A stretch of 64,000 nucleotides of DNA from SCTD01 sp963781675. Lineage in GTDB: Bacteria > Actinomycetota > Actinomycetes > Mycobacteriales > SCTD01. The notes below the pieces were generated by a model, which searched no databases, was not told where the DNA came from, and saw nothing but the letters and a program-made list of their open reading frames with translations. This document shows positions 54,706-64,000 of the stretch, piece after piece (the stretch's first letter is position 1; each line of letters starts with the position of its first letter). The DNA lies in NCBI GenBank assembly GCA_963781675.1, contig CAWAGF010000001.1:1302001-1366000 (forward strand). Direction: 5' to 3'. The position numbers were made by a program, and so were the translations under genes.

Positions 54706-56823
54706 CGCCGTCGCGCTCCGTCGAGCGGCGCATGAGCTCGGCCTGCAGGTCGCGGGCGGGCGCCCCCGGGGCGGGCCGCTGCTCCCAGCAGCCGTCGGGC
54801 TGCAGCTCCCAGTGGCGGGTGTCGGGTGCCAGCGACCGGTCGAGCACCGCGTCGAGCTGAGCGACGACGGCCGGGTCCTTCACGCGGACGAGCGTCTCGA
54901 CGCGACGGTCGAGGTTGCGGTGCATGAGGTCCGCGCTGCCCAGCCAGTGCTCCGCGTCGTCGCCGGTCGCCGAAGACCATCACGCGGGAGTGCTCGAGGA
55001 AGCGGCCGACGATGCTGCGGACGTGCACGGTCTCCGACAGCCCCGGGACGCCGGGCTTGCAGGGCGCAGATGCCGCGGACGACCAGCTCCACCGGAACGC
55101 CGGCCCGGGAGGCGGAGTACAGCGCGTCGATGACCTGCTCGTCGACCACGCTGTTGGCCTTGATGCGCACCCGTGACGGCAGCCCCTGGCGGGCCAGCTC
55201 GGCCTGCCGGCCGATGCGCTCGACCAGCCCGGAGCGCACGCCGTTCGGGGCGACCATCAGGGTGCGGTAGCGCGTCTGCCGGCTGTAGCCGGTCAGGGTG
55301 TTGAACAGGTCGGTGAGGTCGGCGCCCACCTCGGGATCGGCGGTCAGCAGGCCGAAGTCCTCGTACATGCGGGCGGTCTTGGGGTTGTAGTTGCCGGTCC
55401 CGATGTGCGCGTAGCGGCGCAGCTGGCCCTTCTCCTGGCGGACCACGAGGGAGGTCTTGCAGTGGGTCTTGAGCCCGACGAGGCCGTAGACGACGTGGCA
55501 GCCGGCCTTCTCCAGCTCGCGCGCCCAGCGGATGTTGGCCTGCTCGTCGAAGCGGGCGGTGATCTCGACCAGCACCACGACCTGCTTGCCGGCCTGCGCG
55601 GCGTCGACGAGCGCGTCGACGATCGGGGAGTCACCGGAGGTCCGGTAGAGGGTCTGCTTGATGGCGAGCACGGCAGGGTCGGCGGCCGCCTGCTCGATGA
55701 AGCGCTGCACGCTGGTCGCGAACGAGTCGTACGGGTGGTGCACGAGCACGTCGCCCTCGCGCAGCGCGGCGAAGACGTCGGCCGCCTTCTCGCCCTCGGC
55801 CAGGCGCGGGTGGGTCGCCGGCACGAACGGGTCCTGCTTGAGGTCGGGCCGGTCCGCCTCGTAGACCTGCCACAGCGAGGAGAGGTCGAGCAGGCCCGGG
55901 ACGGCGACCACGTCGTCGTCGGTGATCTCGAGCTCGCGCACCAGCAGGTCGAGCACGTGCGGGTCCATGTCGTCGACGACCTCGAGCCGCACGGCGGGCC
56001 CGAACCGGCGACGGGCCAGCTCGCGCTCCATCGCCTGCAGCAGGTCCTCGTCGCGGTCCTCCTCGACCTCGACGTCGGCGTTGCGGGTGACGCGGAACGG
56101 GTGGTGGCCGGTGACCTCCATGCCCGGGAACAGCTGCTGCAGGTGGGCGCCGATGAGGTCCTCGAGCGGCAGGTACGCCGTCCCGCTCTCGGTGCTGACC
56201 TCGAGGAAGCGCTTGACGTTGTTGGGGACCTTCACCCGGGCGAAGTGCTCGGCCCCGGTCTCGGGGTCGCGCACGAGGACCGCGAGGTTCAGCGACAGCC
56301 CGCTGATGTACGGGAACGGGTGCGCGGGGTCGACGGCCAGCGGCGTGAGCACCGGGAACAGCTGGGCGCGGAACCAGTCGTGCAGCGGCCGCTGCTGCTC
56401 GGGCGGCAGGTCGCGCCACAGCACGATGCGCAGCCCGGCGTCGTCGAGCGCAGGCCGCACGTCCTCCACGAACGAGGCGGCGTGCTGCGCGGCGAGCTCG
56501 CGGGCGCGGGCGGAGATGCGGGCGAGCTGCTCGCGGGTGCCGAGGCCGTCGGCGCTCCGGACGCCGAGCCCGGTGCTCTGCCGCCGCTTGAGGCCCGCCA
56601 CCCGCACCATGAAGAACTCGTCGAGGTTGCTGGCGAAGATGGCGAGGAACTTCGCGCGCTCGAGCAGCGGCGCACCGGGGTCCTGCGCGAGCTCGAGCAC
56701 GCGGGCGTTGAAGTCCAGCCAGGAGACCTCGCGGTTGAGGAAGCGGCCCTCCGGCAGCGGCGCGGGCGCGTCGTCGCGCACGGCGGGGGGCTGCAGGTCG
56801 GTGCTCACCGCCCCATGGTGCAC
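54698..56823 (-). CDS. ppk: Polyphosphate kinase 1, frame broken twice by +1
   Basis: About 707 residues after repair. PPK1 makes inorganic polyphosphate from ATP. N-terminal NREVSWLDFNARVLELA and FFMVRVAGLKRRQ, central ALREGDVLVHHPYDSFATSV, catalytic domain with IKQTLYRTSGDSPIV, the phosphorylated-His region YAHIGTGNYNPKTARMYED, and C-terminal VDEQVIDALYSASRAGVPVE. Breaks at 55059 (extra C after CTG) and 54965 (extra C after GAC); between them VHVRSIVGRFLEHSR reads in a second frame, and after them HWLGSADLMHRNLDRRVETL in a third. All three parts are family-typical. Start is GTG/ATG near 56823 or GTG 56808. Confidence 0.92.
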
Positions 56824-56826
56824 CTG

Positions 56827-57474
56827 TCAGGTGAACGCCGGGAGACCCGCGGCGACGGCCGCCGTACGGACGCCGACGCCCAGCAGCAGCGCGTCGCGCA
56901 GGTCGGCGGGGGTGTCCACGTCGCGCCGCAGGGCGGCCGTGCCGGTGAGCTCGACCGCTCCCGAGGCCAGGTGCCGGTCGCGGGAGCCGGGGCCGTACGA
57001 GGGCGCGAGGCGCGCCGGGGCGGCGGCTGCCAGCAGCGTCGTCCCGGTCCCGGCGGAGTCCGCGACGAACGCCCGGCCGCCCGGGGGCACCGCGGCGAGC
57101 ACGGCGGCCAGGTCGGCGGGCTGCAGCGCCGGCAGGTCCGCCGACACCGTCACCGCCCCCAGCTCGGGGTGCCCGGCGCGCAGCAGCTCGGCGCCGTGCT
57201 CGAGGGCGGGGTTGAGCCCGGCGTCGGGGTCGTCCGGCGCCACCCGCGCCCCCAGCGCGGCCAGCGCGGCAGCGGCCTGGGGGTCGTCGGTCACCACGAG
57301 CACCTGCGCCACGACGGGGCAGCCGAGCGCCGCGGCGACCACGTCGGCCGCGAACGCCAGGGCGAGCTCGCGCCGGGCCTGCTCGCCGTACGCCGCCAGC
57401 CGGCTCTTGGCCACGGCCAGGCGCTTGACCGGCACGACGACGCCCCAGGCAGCGGGCGGGGCGGGGGCAGGCAC
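56827..57474 (-). CDS. cofC: 2-phospho-L-lactate / PEP guanylyltransferase (F420 synthesis)
   Basis: A 215-residue CofC/FbiD nucleotidyltransferase that activates 2-phospholactate or PEP with GTP early in coenzyme F420 synthesis. Typical: VVVPVKRLAVAKSRL, LVVTDDPQAAAALAALGARV, VTVSADLPALQPADL, FVADSAGTGTTLL, ASGAVELTGTAALRRDVDTP. GTG 57474. It lies just upstream of ppk on the same strand and divergent from plsC. Its presence implies that the organism makes F420. Confidence 0.92.
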   Translation of the reverse strand: MPAPAPPAAWGVVVPVKRLAVAKSRLAAYGEQARRELALAFAADVVAAALGCPVVAQVLVVTDDPQAAAALAALGARVAPDDPDAGLNPALEHGAELLRAGHPELGAVTVSADLPALQPADLAAVLAAVPPGGRAFVADSAGTGTTLLAAAAPARLAPSYGPGSRDRHLASGAVELTGTAALRRDVDTPADLRDALLLGVGVRTAAVAAGLPAFT

Positions 57475-57567
57475 GACGCTGGAGTCTCGCAGGCACCGGG
57501 GGTCCTCGACACGGCAGGCCGCGGCACGGGAGGATCGACCTCCACGAAGGTCGGAGACGGAGGTTCG

Positions 57568-58317
57568 ATGCAGCGGCGCGGCAGGACCGGCCCCTGGTAC
57601 CGCTTCGCCATCGCCGTCCTCAAGCCGTTCTGCGTGACGCTGTGGGACCGGGAGACGACCGGTCTCGAGAACGTCCCGGCCGAGGGCGGGATGATCCTGG
57701 CCGCCAACCACATCTCGCACCTCGACCCGATCGCCCTGGCCGACCACGCCCTCTACGACCTGCGGGTCACACCGCGCTTCATGGCCAAGAGCACCCTGTT
57801 CACCGGCAACGGCCTGGTGGCCCGGGTGATGCGCGGCGCCGACCAGATCCCGGTCTACCGGCACACCGCAGACGCGTCCAAGGCGCTGGACGCGGCGGTG
57901 GAGGCGCTGAACGACGGCGAGACGGTGATCCTCTACCCGGAGGGCACGGTCAGCCGCGACCCGGGGAAGTGGCCGATGGTCGGCCGGACGGGCGTCGCCC
58001 GCCTCGCCCTGCTGTCCGGCGCGCCGGTCGTGCCGATCGCGCAGTGGGGCTCCCAGGAGATCCTGGACACCTACCGGGGCAAGGGCTTCCACCCCTTCCC
58101 GCGCCGCACGATGCGCTTCCGGGTGGGACCGCCGGTGGACCTGGCGGAGTACGAGGGGCTGCCGCTGTCGGCGGAGGTCCTGCGCGGGGCGACCGAGAAG
58201 GTGATGGACGCCATCACCCGCGAGCTCGAGGTCCTTCGTGGCGAGACCGCTCCAGCCGTCCGGACGGAGCACCGCCGCAGCGTCCCTGCGGACGACGACG
58301 GGCGGAGGACGGCGTGA
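57568..58317 (+). CDS. plsC: 1-acyl-sn-glycerol-3-phosphate acyltransferase
   Basis: A 249-residue PlsC-type acyltransferase for phosphatidic acid synthesis. HX4D motif ANHISHLDP (about 46-54), VILYPEGTVSRD, GAPVVPIAQWG. One weak hydrophobic segment (WYRFAIAVLKPFCVTL) near the N-terminus suggests membrane association. ATG 57568 has a GGAGG site. Its stop overlaps gpsA, which supplies its substrate line (glycerol-3-phosphate). Confidence 0.93.
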   Translation: MQRRGRTGPWYRFAIAVLKPFCVTLWDRETTGLENVPAEGGMILAANHISHLDPIALADHALYDLRVTPRFMAKSTLFTGNGLVARVMRGADQIPVYRHTADASKALDAAVEALNDGETVILYPEGTVSRDPGKWPMVGRTGVARLALLSGAPVVPIAQWGSQEILDTYRGKGFHPFPRRTMRFRVGPPVDLAEYEGLPLSAEVLRGATEKVMDAITRELEVLRGETAPAVRTEHRRSVPADDDGRRTA

Positions 58318-59327
58318 CGCGTGCCGCGGTGCTGGGCTCGGGCTCCTGGGGCACGGCGTTCGGGAAGGTGCTGGCCGACGCGGGCACCGACGTCGTGCTG
58401 TGGGCGCGCCGGCCCGAGCTGGCCGAGGCGGTGCGCGACCGGCACGAGAACGTGGACTACCTGCCGGGCATCGCGCTGCCGCACAACCTGAGCGCCACCG
58501 CCGACGCGGCCGAGGCCGTCGCGGGCGCCGACTTCGTGGTGCTCGCCGTCCCCTCGCAGAGCCTGCGCGAGAACCTCGCCGCGGTCGCGCCCTCGCTCGG
58601 CCGTGGCACGGTGCTGGTCAGCCTCATGAAGGGCGTGGAGCTCGGCACCACCAAGCGGATGAGCGAGGTGGTCTGCGAGGTCGCCGACGTCCCGGCCCAG
58701 CAGGTGGCCGTCGTCACCGGGCCGAACCTCGCCAAGGAGATCGCGATGGGGCAGCCCGCCGCGACCGTCGTCGCGTGCGAGGACGCCGAGGCCGCCGAGC
58801 GGCTCCAGGCGGCCTGCCTCACCGGCTACTTCCGGCCGTACACGAACGTCGACGTCGTGGGCTGCGAGCTCGGCGGCGCGGTGAAGAACGTCATCGCCCT
58901 GGCCACCGGGATGGCCGAGGGGATGGGCTTCGGCGACAACACCAAGGCCTCGCTCATCACCCGCGGCCTGGCCGAGACAGCGCGGCTCGGCGCGGCACTC
59001 GGGGCCGACCCGATGACGTTCTCGGGGCTGGCCGGCCTCGGGGACCTCGTCGCCACGTGCACGTCGCCGCTGTCGCGCAACCGCACCTTCGGCGAGCGCC
59101 TCGGACGGGGCGAGACGCTCGAGGACATCCTGGCGCGCAAGCAGCAGACCGCCGAGGGCGTGAAGAGCTGCCGGTCGATCCTCGACCTGGCCCGCAAGCA
59201 CGACGTGGACATGCCGATCACCGAGCACGTCGTCGCCGTCGTGCACGACGGGATGACCCCGAAGGACATGGTGCGCGGTCTCATGCAGCGCGAGGCCAAG
59301 AGCGAGCAGGGCAGTCTGAGGGGATGA
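58314..59327 (+). CDS. gpsA: Glycerol-3-phosphate dehydrogenase [NAD(P)+]
   Basis: A 337-residue GpsA that reduces dihydroxyacetone phosphate to glycerol-3-phosphate for phospholipids. Rossmann motif GSGSWGTAFGKVL (8-20), FVVLAVPSQSLREN, VVTGPNLAKEI, catalytic Lys in GAVKNVIALATGMAEGMGFG, GLGDLVATCTSPLSRNR. GTG 58314 overlaps the plsC stop by 4 nt. Full length. Confidence 0.96.
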   Translation: MTRAAVLGSGSWGTAFGKVLADAGTDVVLWARRPELAEAVRDRHENVDYLPGIALPHNLSATADAAEAVAGADFVVLAVPSQSLRENLAAVAPSLGRGTVLVSLMKGVELGTTKRMSEVVCEVADVPAQQVAVVTGPNLAKEIAMGQPAATVVACEDAEAAERLQAACLTGYFRPYTNVDVVGCELGGAVKNVIALATGMAEGMGFGDNTKASLITRGLAETARLGAALGADPMTFSGLAGLGDLVATCTSPLSRNRTFGERLGRGETLEDILARKQQTAEGVKSCRSILDLARKHDVDMPITEHVVAVVHDGMTPKDMVRGLMQREAKSEQGSLRG

Positions 59328-60523
59328 GCCCGTCACGAGGTGAGCACACCCGCGCCGTCCACCCGCCCGCCGCGCCGGTCCCGGACCAGGTGCCGATGGG
59401 CCTGCCCGTCTACCGCACCGCGGCGTTCTCCTTCGCCGACGCGCAGGAGTACGCCGACCTGCTGAACGACGAGCGGCCCGGCTACTCGTACTCCCGCGTG
59501 GACAACCCGACGAGCGACGCCTTCGCGCAGGCGGTCGCCGCGCTGGAGGGCGTCGGGGTCGACGACGAGGTGGTGGGGCAGCCGTTCGCCTCGGGGATGG
59601 CGGCCATCTCCACCGTGCTGGTGTCGCTGACGCACGCGGGGGCGCACGTCGTCGTGCCCCGCGAGGTCTACGGCGGGACGTACGGGCTGCTCACGACGGT
59701 GCTCGACCGCTTCGGGGTGTCCGCCACCTTCGTCGACGGGACGGACCTCGACGCGGTCCGGGCGGCGATCCGGCCGGAGACCACCGTGCTCTGGGGCGAG
59801 ACGCTGGCCAACCCGACGATGAGCGTCGCGGATCTGCCTGGCCTCTCGGCGATCTCGCGCGAGGCCGGGCTGACGTTCGTCGTCGACTCCACCTTCGCCT
59901 CGCCTGCGGTCTGCCGGCCGCTCGAGCACGGGGTCGACGTCGTCGTGCACTCGGCGACGAAGTACATCGGCGGGCACAGCGACGCCACGGGCGGTGTCGC
60001 CGTCGGGCGGGCGGACGTCATGGCGAAGGTCCGGCACGACCGGATCGACCTCGGCGGGATGCTCGCGCCGGACGAGGCCTTCCTGCTGCACCGCGGCCTC
60101 GCGACGCTGCCCCTGCGGGTCGACCGGCACTGCCGGAGCGCGCTCGCGGTGGCCACGGCGCTGTCCGAGCACCCGCGGGTGCTGCGGGTCGACCACCCCG
60201 GCCTGCCGACGCACCGGGACCACGCGCTGGCCGGCAAGCTCTTCGAGCCGGGCCGGTACGGCGGCGTGGTCACGGTGACGCCCGACGGCGGACGCGCGGC
60301 GGGCATGGCGCTGTGCGACCGGCTGCGCCTCGTCGCGGTGGCCACCTCGCTGGCGGGCACGCACAGCAAGGTCAGCCACGTGGCGACGACGACGCACCGC
60401 CAGCTCGACGACGCGGCCCTCGCGGCAGCCGGCATCGACCCCGGTGCGGTGCGCATCAGCGTCGGCCTGGAGGACCCCGAGGACCTGGTCGCCGACCTCG
60501 AGCAGGCGCTGGACGCGCTCTGA
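59324..60523 (+). CDS. Cystathionine gamma-synthase/lyase family PLP enzyme
   Basis: A 399-residue trans-sulfuration family (Cys/Met metabolism) PLP enzyme. Typical: YSYSRVDNPTSDAFAQAVAA, FASGMAAISTVL, FVVDSTFASPAVCRPLEHG, PLP lysine in VVHSATKYIGGHSD, and the late SLAGTHSKVSHVATTTH. Could be cystathionine gamma-synthase, gamma-lyase or methionine gamma-lyase; I cannot decide. ATG 59324 overlaps the gpsA stop by 4 nt. Confidence 0.88.
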   Translation: MSPSRGEHTRAVHPPAAPVPDQVPMGLPVYRTAAFSFADAQEYADLLNDERPGYSYSRVDNPTSDAFAQAVAALEGVGVDDEVVGQPFASGMAAISTVLVSLTHAGAHVVVPREVYGGTYGLLTTVLDRFGVSATFVDGTDLDAVRAAIRPETTVLWGETLANPTMSVADLPGLSAISREAGLTFVVDSTFASPAVCRPLEHGVDVVVHSATKYIGGHSDATGGVAVGRADVMAKVRHDRIDLGGMLAPDEAFLLHRGLATLPLRVDRHCRSALAVATALSEHPRVLRVDHPGLPTHRDHALAGKLFEPGRYGGVVTVTPDGGRAAGMALCDRLRLVAVATSLAGTHSKVSHVATTTHRQLDDAALAAAGIDPGAVRISVGLEDPEDLVADLEQALDAL

Positions 60524-60549
60524 CCCCGCTCCTGGGGGAGGGTGTGCCC

Positions 60550-61938
60550 ATGGAGAGCTTCGACGTCGTCGTCCTGGGAGCCGGCTCGGCCGGCGAGTCC
60601 ATCAGCACCGCCCTCGCGCGGGAGGGCCGGCGGGTCGCCCTCGTCGAGACCCTGCGGGTCGGCGGGGAGTGCCCCTACGTCGCCTGCATGCCGAGCAAGT
60701 CGCTGCTGCGCAGCGCGCAGGCCCGGGTGGAGGCCCGCTCGCTGCGGGACCTCGCGGGGGCGTCCGTGCCGCCCGTGCTGGACGACGACGACGTGGCGTT
60801 CCGCCGCGCCGTCGAGCGGCGGGACGACATCGCCGAGCACCGCGACGACTCGGGTGCGGCGGAGGAGGCCGAGAAGGCAGGGGTCGTGCTGGTGCGCGGC
60901 CGCGGGAAGGTCGTGCGCGAGGGCGTCGTCGACGTGGAGGGCCGGGAGCTCGGCTACACCGACCTGGTGCTCGCGACCGGGTCGCAGCCGAACCGGCCGC
61001 CGATCCCGGGTCTGGACCGCGTGCCGACGTGGACCAGCGACGAGGCGCTGAGCGCGCAGGACCGCCCTCGCTCGCTCGTCGTCATGGGCGGCGGCGCCGT
61101 CGGGTGCGAGCTGTCGCAGGTGCACGTCCGCTTCGGCGTCCGCACGACCCTCGTGGAGTCCGGCCCGCAGGTGGCCGGCAAGGAGGAGCCGAGCATCGCG
61201 GCGCTGCTCGCGCAGGTGCTGCGCGACGACGGCGTCGACGTCCGGCTCGGCGTCGAGGTCGAGCGGGCGGAGCTGACGGCGGACGGGCTGGCGGAGGTGC
61301 ACCTGTCGGACGGCACCTCGGTCGTTGCCGAGCGGGTCCTGGTCGCGGTGGGCCGCACGCCCACGACGGACGACCTGGGGCTGGACGTGCTGGGCGTCGA
61401 GCCGGACGACAGGGGCGCGATCGCGGTCGACGACCACTGCCGGGTCGAGGGTCAGCAGCACGTCTGGGCCGCCGGTGACGTCACCGGCGCCGCGCCGTAC
61501 ACGCACACGGCGAACTACCAGGCCCGCGTCGTCACCGAGAACCTGCTCGGCCGGGACCGCGTCGCCGACCTGCGCGCGATCCCGCGTGCCGTCTACACCG
61601 ACCCGGCGGTGGCGAGCGTCGGCATGGCCGAGGAGCAGGCGCGCGAGCAGGGCATCGACGCGATGACCGCCGTCATGGACCTGGGCGAGGTCGCCCGCAC
61701 CAGCACCGAGGGCGGGGGCGGCGGCCGGCTGGTGCTGACCGCCGACCGCGAGAAGGGCGTGCTCATCGGCGCTTCCGCGATCGGCCCGCGCGCCGACGAG
61801 TGGCTGTCCGAGGCCACGCTGGCGATCCGCGCCCGGGTGCCGCTCGACGTGCTGAGCGACGTCGTCCACGCGTTCCCGACGTTCGGGGAGGCGTACGAGC
61901 CACCGCTGCGGGAGCTGGCCGAGCGCGCCTCGCGATGA
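60550..61938 (+). CDS. FAD/NAD pyridine nucleotide-disulfide oxidoreductase
   Basis: A 462-residue class I flavoprotein disulfide reductase. FAD motif VVVLGAGSAGESI (6-18), redox Cys pair in GGECPYVACMPSKSLL (Cys-x4-Cys), NAD motif VVMGGGAVGCELSQ, second FAD motif VWAAGDVTG. The dimer-domain catalytic His of lipoamide dehydrogenase (HAHPT) is replaced: the site reads HAFPTFGEAYEP, so the classic His-Glu base is missing. It is more likely a quinone, metal or unknown-disulfide reductase than lipoamide dehydrogenase. ATG 60550 follows GGAGGG. The GH15 gene overlaps its stop. Confidence 0.87.
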   Translation: MESFDVVVLGAGSAGESISTALAREGRRVALVETLRVGGECPYVACMPSKSLLRSAQARVEARSLRDLAGASVPPVLDDDDVAFRRAVERRDDIAEHRDDSGAAEEAEKAGVVLVRGRGKVVREGVVDVEGRELGYTDLVLATGSQPNRPPIPGLDRVPTWTSDEALSAQDRPRSLVVMGGGAVGCELSQVHVRFGVRTTLVESGPQVAGKEEPSIAALLAQVLRDDGVDVRLGVEVERAELTADGLAEVHLSDGTSVVAERVLVAVGRTPTTDDLGLDVLGVEPDDRGAIAVDDHCRVEGQQHVWAAGDVTGAAPYTHTANYQARVVTENLLGRDRVADLRAIPRAVYTDPAVASVGMAEEQAREQGIDAMTAVMDLGEVARTSTEGGGGGRLVLTADREKGVLIGASAIGPRADEWLSEATLAIRARVPLDVLSDVVHAFPTFGEAYEPPLRELAERASR

Positions 61939-63750
61939 CCTGGGCACCACCCGTCGCCGCCCACCGGCTGCTCGGCGACGGCAGCACCACCGCGCTGCTG
62001 CGCCCGGCCGGCGAGGTCGACTGGTGGTGCGCCCCGCACATGGACTCGCCCGCCGGTGCTGTGGTCGCTGCTCGACGAGCAGGGTGCGACCGCGCGCTGG
62101 TCCGGCGTGCGGCTGTCCGCGGCGGCCGGCCGGGCTGCCGGCCCGGTCCTCACGACCGTGCTGCAGTCCGACCGCGGGCGGGTCGAGTGCCGCGACGGAC
62201 TGGTCTGCCAGGACGACCGCGGCAGCTCCCTGGTCCGGCTCGTGCGCGGGCTCGACGAGGACCTCGACCTCGAGCACGAGCTGTCGCTGGGCGGCTTCGA
62301 CCAGCCCTGGGCCTCCTGGTCGGACGGCGAGGCGCAGGTGGGTGGGCACCGGGTGCGCCTGCTGGGCGGGACCTCCCGGCGTGACGGCCGGCTCGTGCGC
62401 ACCCGGGTCACGGCGCGACGGGGGGAGTGGACGGGGCTCGTCGTGACGTACGACCCGGCTCTGGTGCTCGACGTCGACGCGCTCCAGGCGCTCCTGGACG
62501 AGGTGCAGCGCGAGGACGACGCCCTGGTCGACCGCGCGACGCTGCCGCGCACGTCGCCGGACCGCGCGCGGGAGGCCCTGCGCGTCCTGCGCCTGTGCAC
62601 CTACGCCTCCACCGGTGCGGTGGTGGCCTCGCCGACGACGTCCCTGCCGGAGGCGCCGGGTCACGACCGGCAGTTCGACTACCGCTACACCTGGCTGCGC
62701 GACGCGTCGCTCGCCGTCTCGGTGGCGGCGCTGCTGGGTCGCGGCGACATCGGCGAGGACTACCTGCGGTTCGTCCTGAGGCAGAGCGGCGGCGGCCTGC
62801 CGAAGGGGCCCATGACCGACGTGCGCGGCGACGGCGTCCCCGCGGAGCGCGAGGTGCCCGGAGTCGCGGGCTGGGGCGGCTCCCTGCCGGTGCGGGTCGG
62901 CAACGACGCACGCGACCAGCTGCAGTACGACGCCCTCGGGCTGCTCGTCGAGGCCGTCTCGGTGCACGTGCAGACCGGCGGGACGCTGACGAGCGAGGTG
63001 TGGTCGCTCGTGCGCCAGGTCGCGGACGCGCTGTCGGCCGACGACCTGGACCGCTGCACCTCGGGCATCTGGGAGCTGCGCGAGCCGCGCGACCTGGTGA
63101 GCGCCGACATCGGCGTCTGGCTGGCGCTCGACCGCGCCGTCTGGATCGCCCGCGGGTGGCGGCCGTGGACCCGTCGGCGCCGCTGGCTGCGCGCCCGGGA
63201 CGCAGCCCGGGACCGGGTGCTCGGCGCGCTGCTGCCCCACGGCGGACTGCCGCAGGCGTACGGCGCGGAACCGGGCAGCGCGGACGCCAGCGCCCTGATG
63301 GCGGTCATCTTCGGGATGCTGGACCGGGACGACCCGCGGGCCTCCGCGCTCGTGGACTCGACCCTGCGCGCGCTGGACTGCGCGCCGTTCCTCTACCGCT
63401 ACGAGCCGGGCGGCGACGACGGGTTCTCCGGCGTGGAGGGCGCCTTCCTGCCGGCCAGCTGGTGGGTCGTCTCCGCCCTGGCCGCCTGCGGCCGGGTGGA
63501 GGAGGCGCAGCAGCGGGCCGGGGCGCTGGACGGCGCGCTGCCGGCGCTCATGCCGGAGGAGATGGACCCCGAGAGCCGGATCGGACTGGGCAACGTCCCG
63601 CTGGTGTGGTCGCACATGGAGGCGGCCCGTGCGGCGTACGTGCTCGATGCCGCGCGGCTGCGCAAGCGGTTCGGCGCGGCGGCGCTCGCCGCCTGGCGTG
63701 GGCAGCGCTACCTGCGGGCACGCCTGGGCCGACGAGAGGACGACGCATGA
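61935..63750 (+). CDS. Glycoside hydrolase family 15 (glucoamylase/trehalase-like), frame broken by +1
   Basis: About 604 residues after repair. GH15 alpha/alpha-barrel protein with N-terminal beta domain. The first 40 codons (TWAPPVAAHRLLGDGSTTAL, then DWWCAPHMDSP) read from ATG 61935; an extra G at 62052 shifts the frame, and family sequence resumes PVLWSLLDEQGATARWSG. Catalytic barrel motifs: FDYRYTWLRDASL, acid Glu region GIWELREPRDLVSADIGVWL, base Glu region EEMDPESRIGLGNVPLVWSH. It hydrolyses alpha-glucosides such as trehalose, dextrins or glucose polymers; exact substrate not known. It overlaps the SDR gene by 4 nt. Confidence 0.88.
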
Positions 63751-64000
63751 CAGGACCCCTGGACGGGCTGGTGGCGCTGGTGACCGGCGCCGGCAGCGGC
63801 ATCGGCGCCGAGGTGGCCGCACGCCTGGCGCAGGACGGCGCCGCGGTCGGCGTGAACGGCCTCACCCCCGACGAGGTCGGCGACACGCTGAAGCGCATCA
63901 CCGACGGCGGCGGCCGCGCGGTGGCGCTGGTCGGCGACGTGTCCGACCCGGACGACGCGGCCCGGCTGGTGCGGGAGTGCGACGAGCAGCTCGGCGGCCT
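63747..64000 (+). CDS. Short-chain dehydrogenase/reductase, truncated by window end
   Basis: The first 84 codons of an SDR with a classical NAD(P) motif TGAGSGIGAEVAARLAQDG (14-32) and GDVSDPDDAARLVRE. ATG 63747 overlaps the GH15 stop (ATGA). The catalytic YxxxK lies beyond the window, so substrate and function are open. Confidence 0.85.
   Translation, partial: MTGPLDGLVALVTGAGSGIGAEVAARLAQDGAAVGVNGLTPDEVGDTLKRITDGGGRAVALVGDVSDPDDAARLVRECDEQLGG

Overview
The window is 64 kb of gene-dense chromosome from a very GC-rich actinobacterium. Evidence: strong G/C at third codon positions, frequent GTG starts, -10 boxes of the form TAnnnT, a Lys/Ala-tailed HU protein, a CofC-type F420 enzyme, an NdgR-type IclR regulator beside leuCD, and gatCAB with tRNA-Gln. 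Gene content, order and relative strand match, from memory, the ligA-gatCAB-ilvBNC-serA-leuB-gltX-leuCD-hupB-mutT1-ppk-fbiD-gpsA block of mycobacteria, so most of the window is conserved core genome. I cannot name the genus.

Layout. 1-2.98 kb: glgX (cut by the window edge), an alpha/beta hydrolase and an acidic protein, divergent from an enoyl-CoA hydratase. 3-11 kb: etfBA, a PaaK-like ligase, cysteine desulfurase, mnmA, small proteins, a MetE-like protein. 11-20.4 kb: ligA, a GGDEF-EAL protein, an ACT protein, gatC, gatA, gatB. 20.4-28.7 kb: an accessory envelope stretch (YihY protein, lipoprotein sugar dehydrogenase, PucR regulator, anchored secreted protein, copper-radical oxidase, alpha/beta hydrolase, PH-like protein). 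28.7-43 kb: ilvD, ilvBNC behind a leader-peptide attenuator, a secreted metalloprotease, serA, leuA behind a structured leader, leuB, ilvE. 43-47 kb: CBS protein, two esterases plus an ATP-grasp protein, a fumarylacetoacetase-like protein. 47-50 kb: gltX, tRNA-Gln, tRNA-Glu, an HNH nuclease. 50-54 kb: IclR regulator, leuC, leuD, HU. 54-64 kb: NUDIX, ppk, cofC, plsC, gpsA, a PLP enzyme, a flavoprotein disulfide reductase, a GH15 glycosidase and the start of an SDR.

The genes make up nearly the whole branched-chain amino-acid pathway (ilvB, ilvN, ilvC, ilvD, ilvE, leuA, leuB, leuC, leuD) with its likely regulator and two cis leaders. They also supply the indirect route to Gln-tRNA(Gln) (gltX, tRNA-Gln, gatCAB), electron transfer (etfBA), and polyphosphate and phospholipid metabolism.

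Two features cut across everything. First, 13 genes, many of them essential, carry 15 small frame breaks. Thirteen are +1 and two are +2/-1, and all can be explained by insertions alone. They look like sequence or assembly errors rather than decay, but this needs read-level proof. Second, many genes start 6-8 nt after a TAnnnT box, the arrangement of leaderless mRNAs. No CRISPR array, insertion sequence or prophage was seen, and no stretch over 300 bases lacks a gene.
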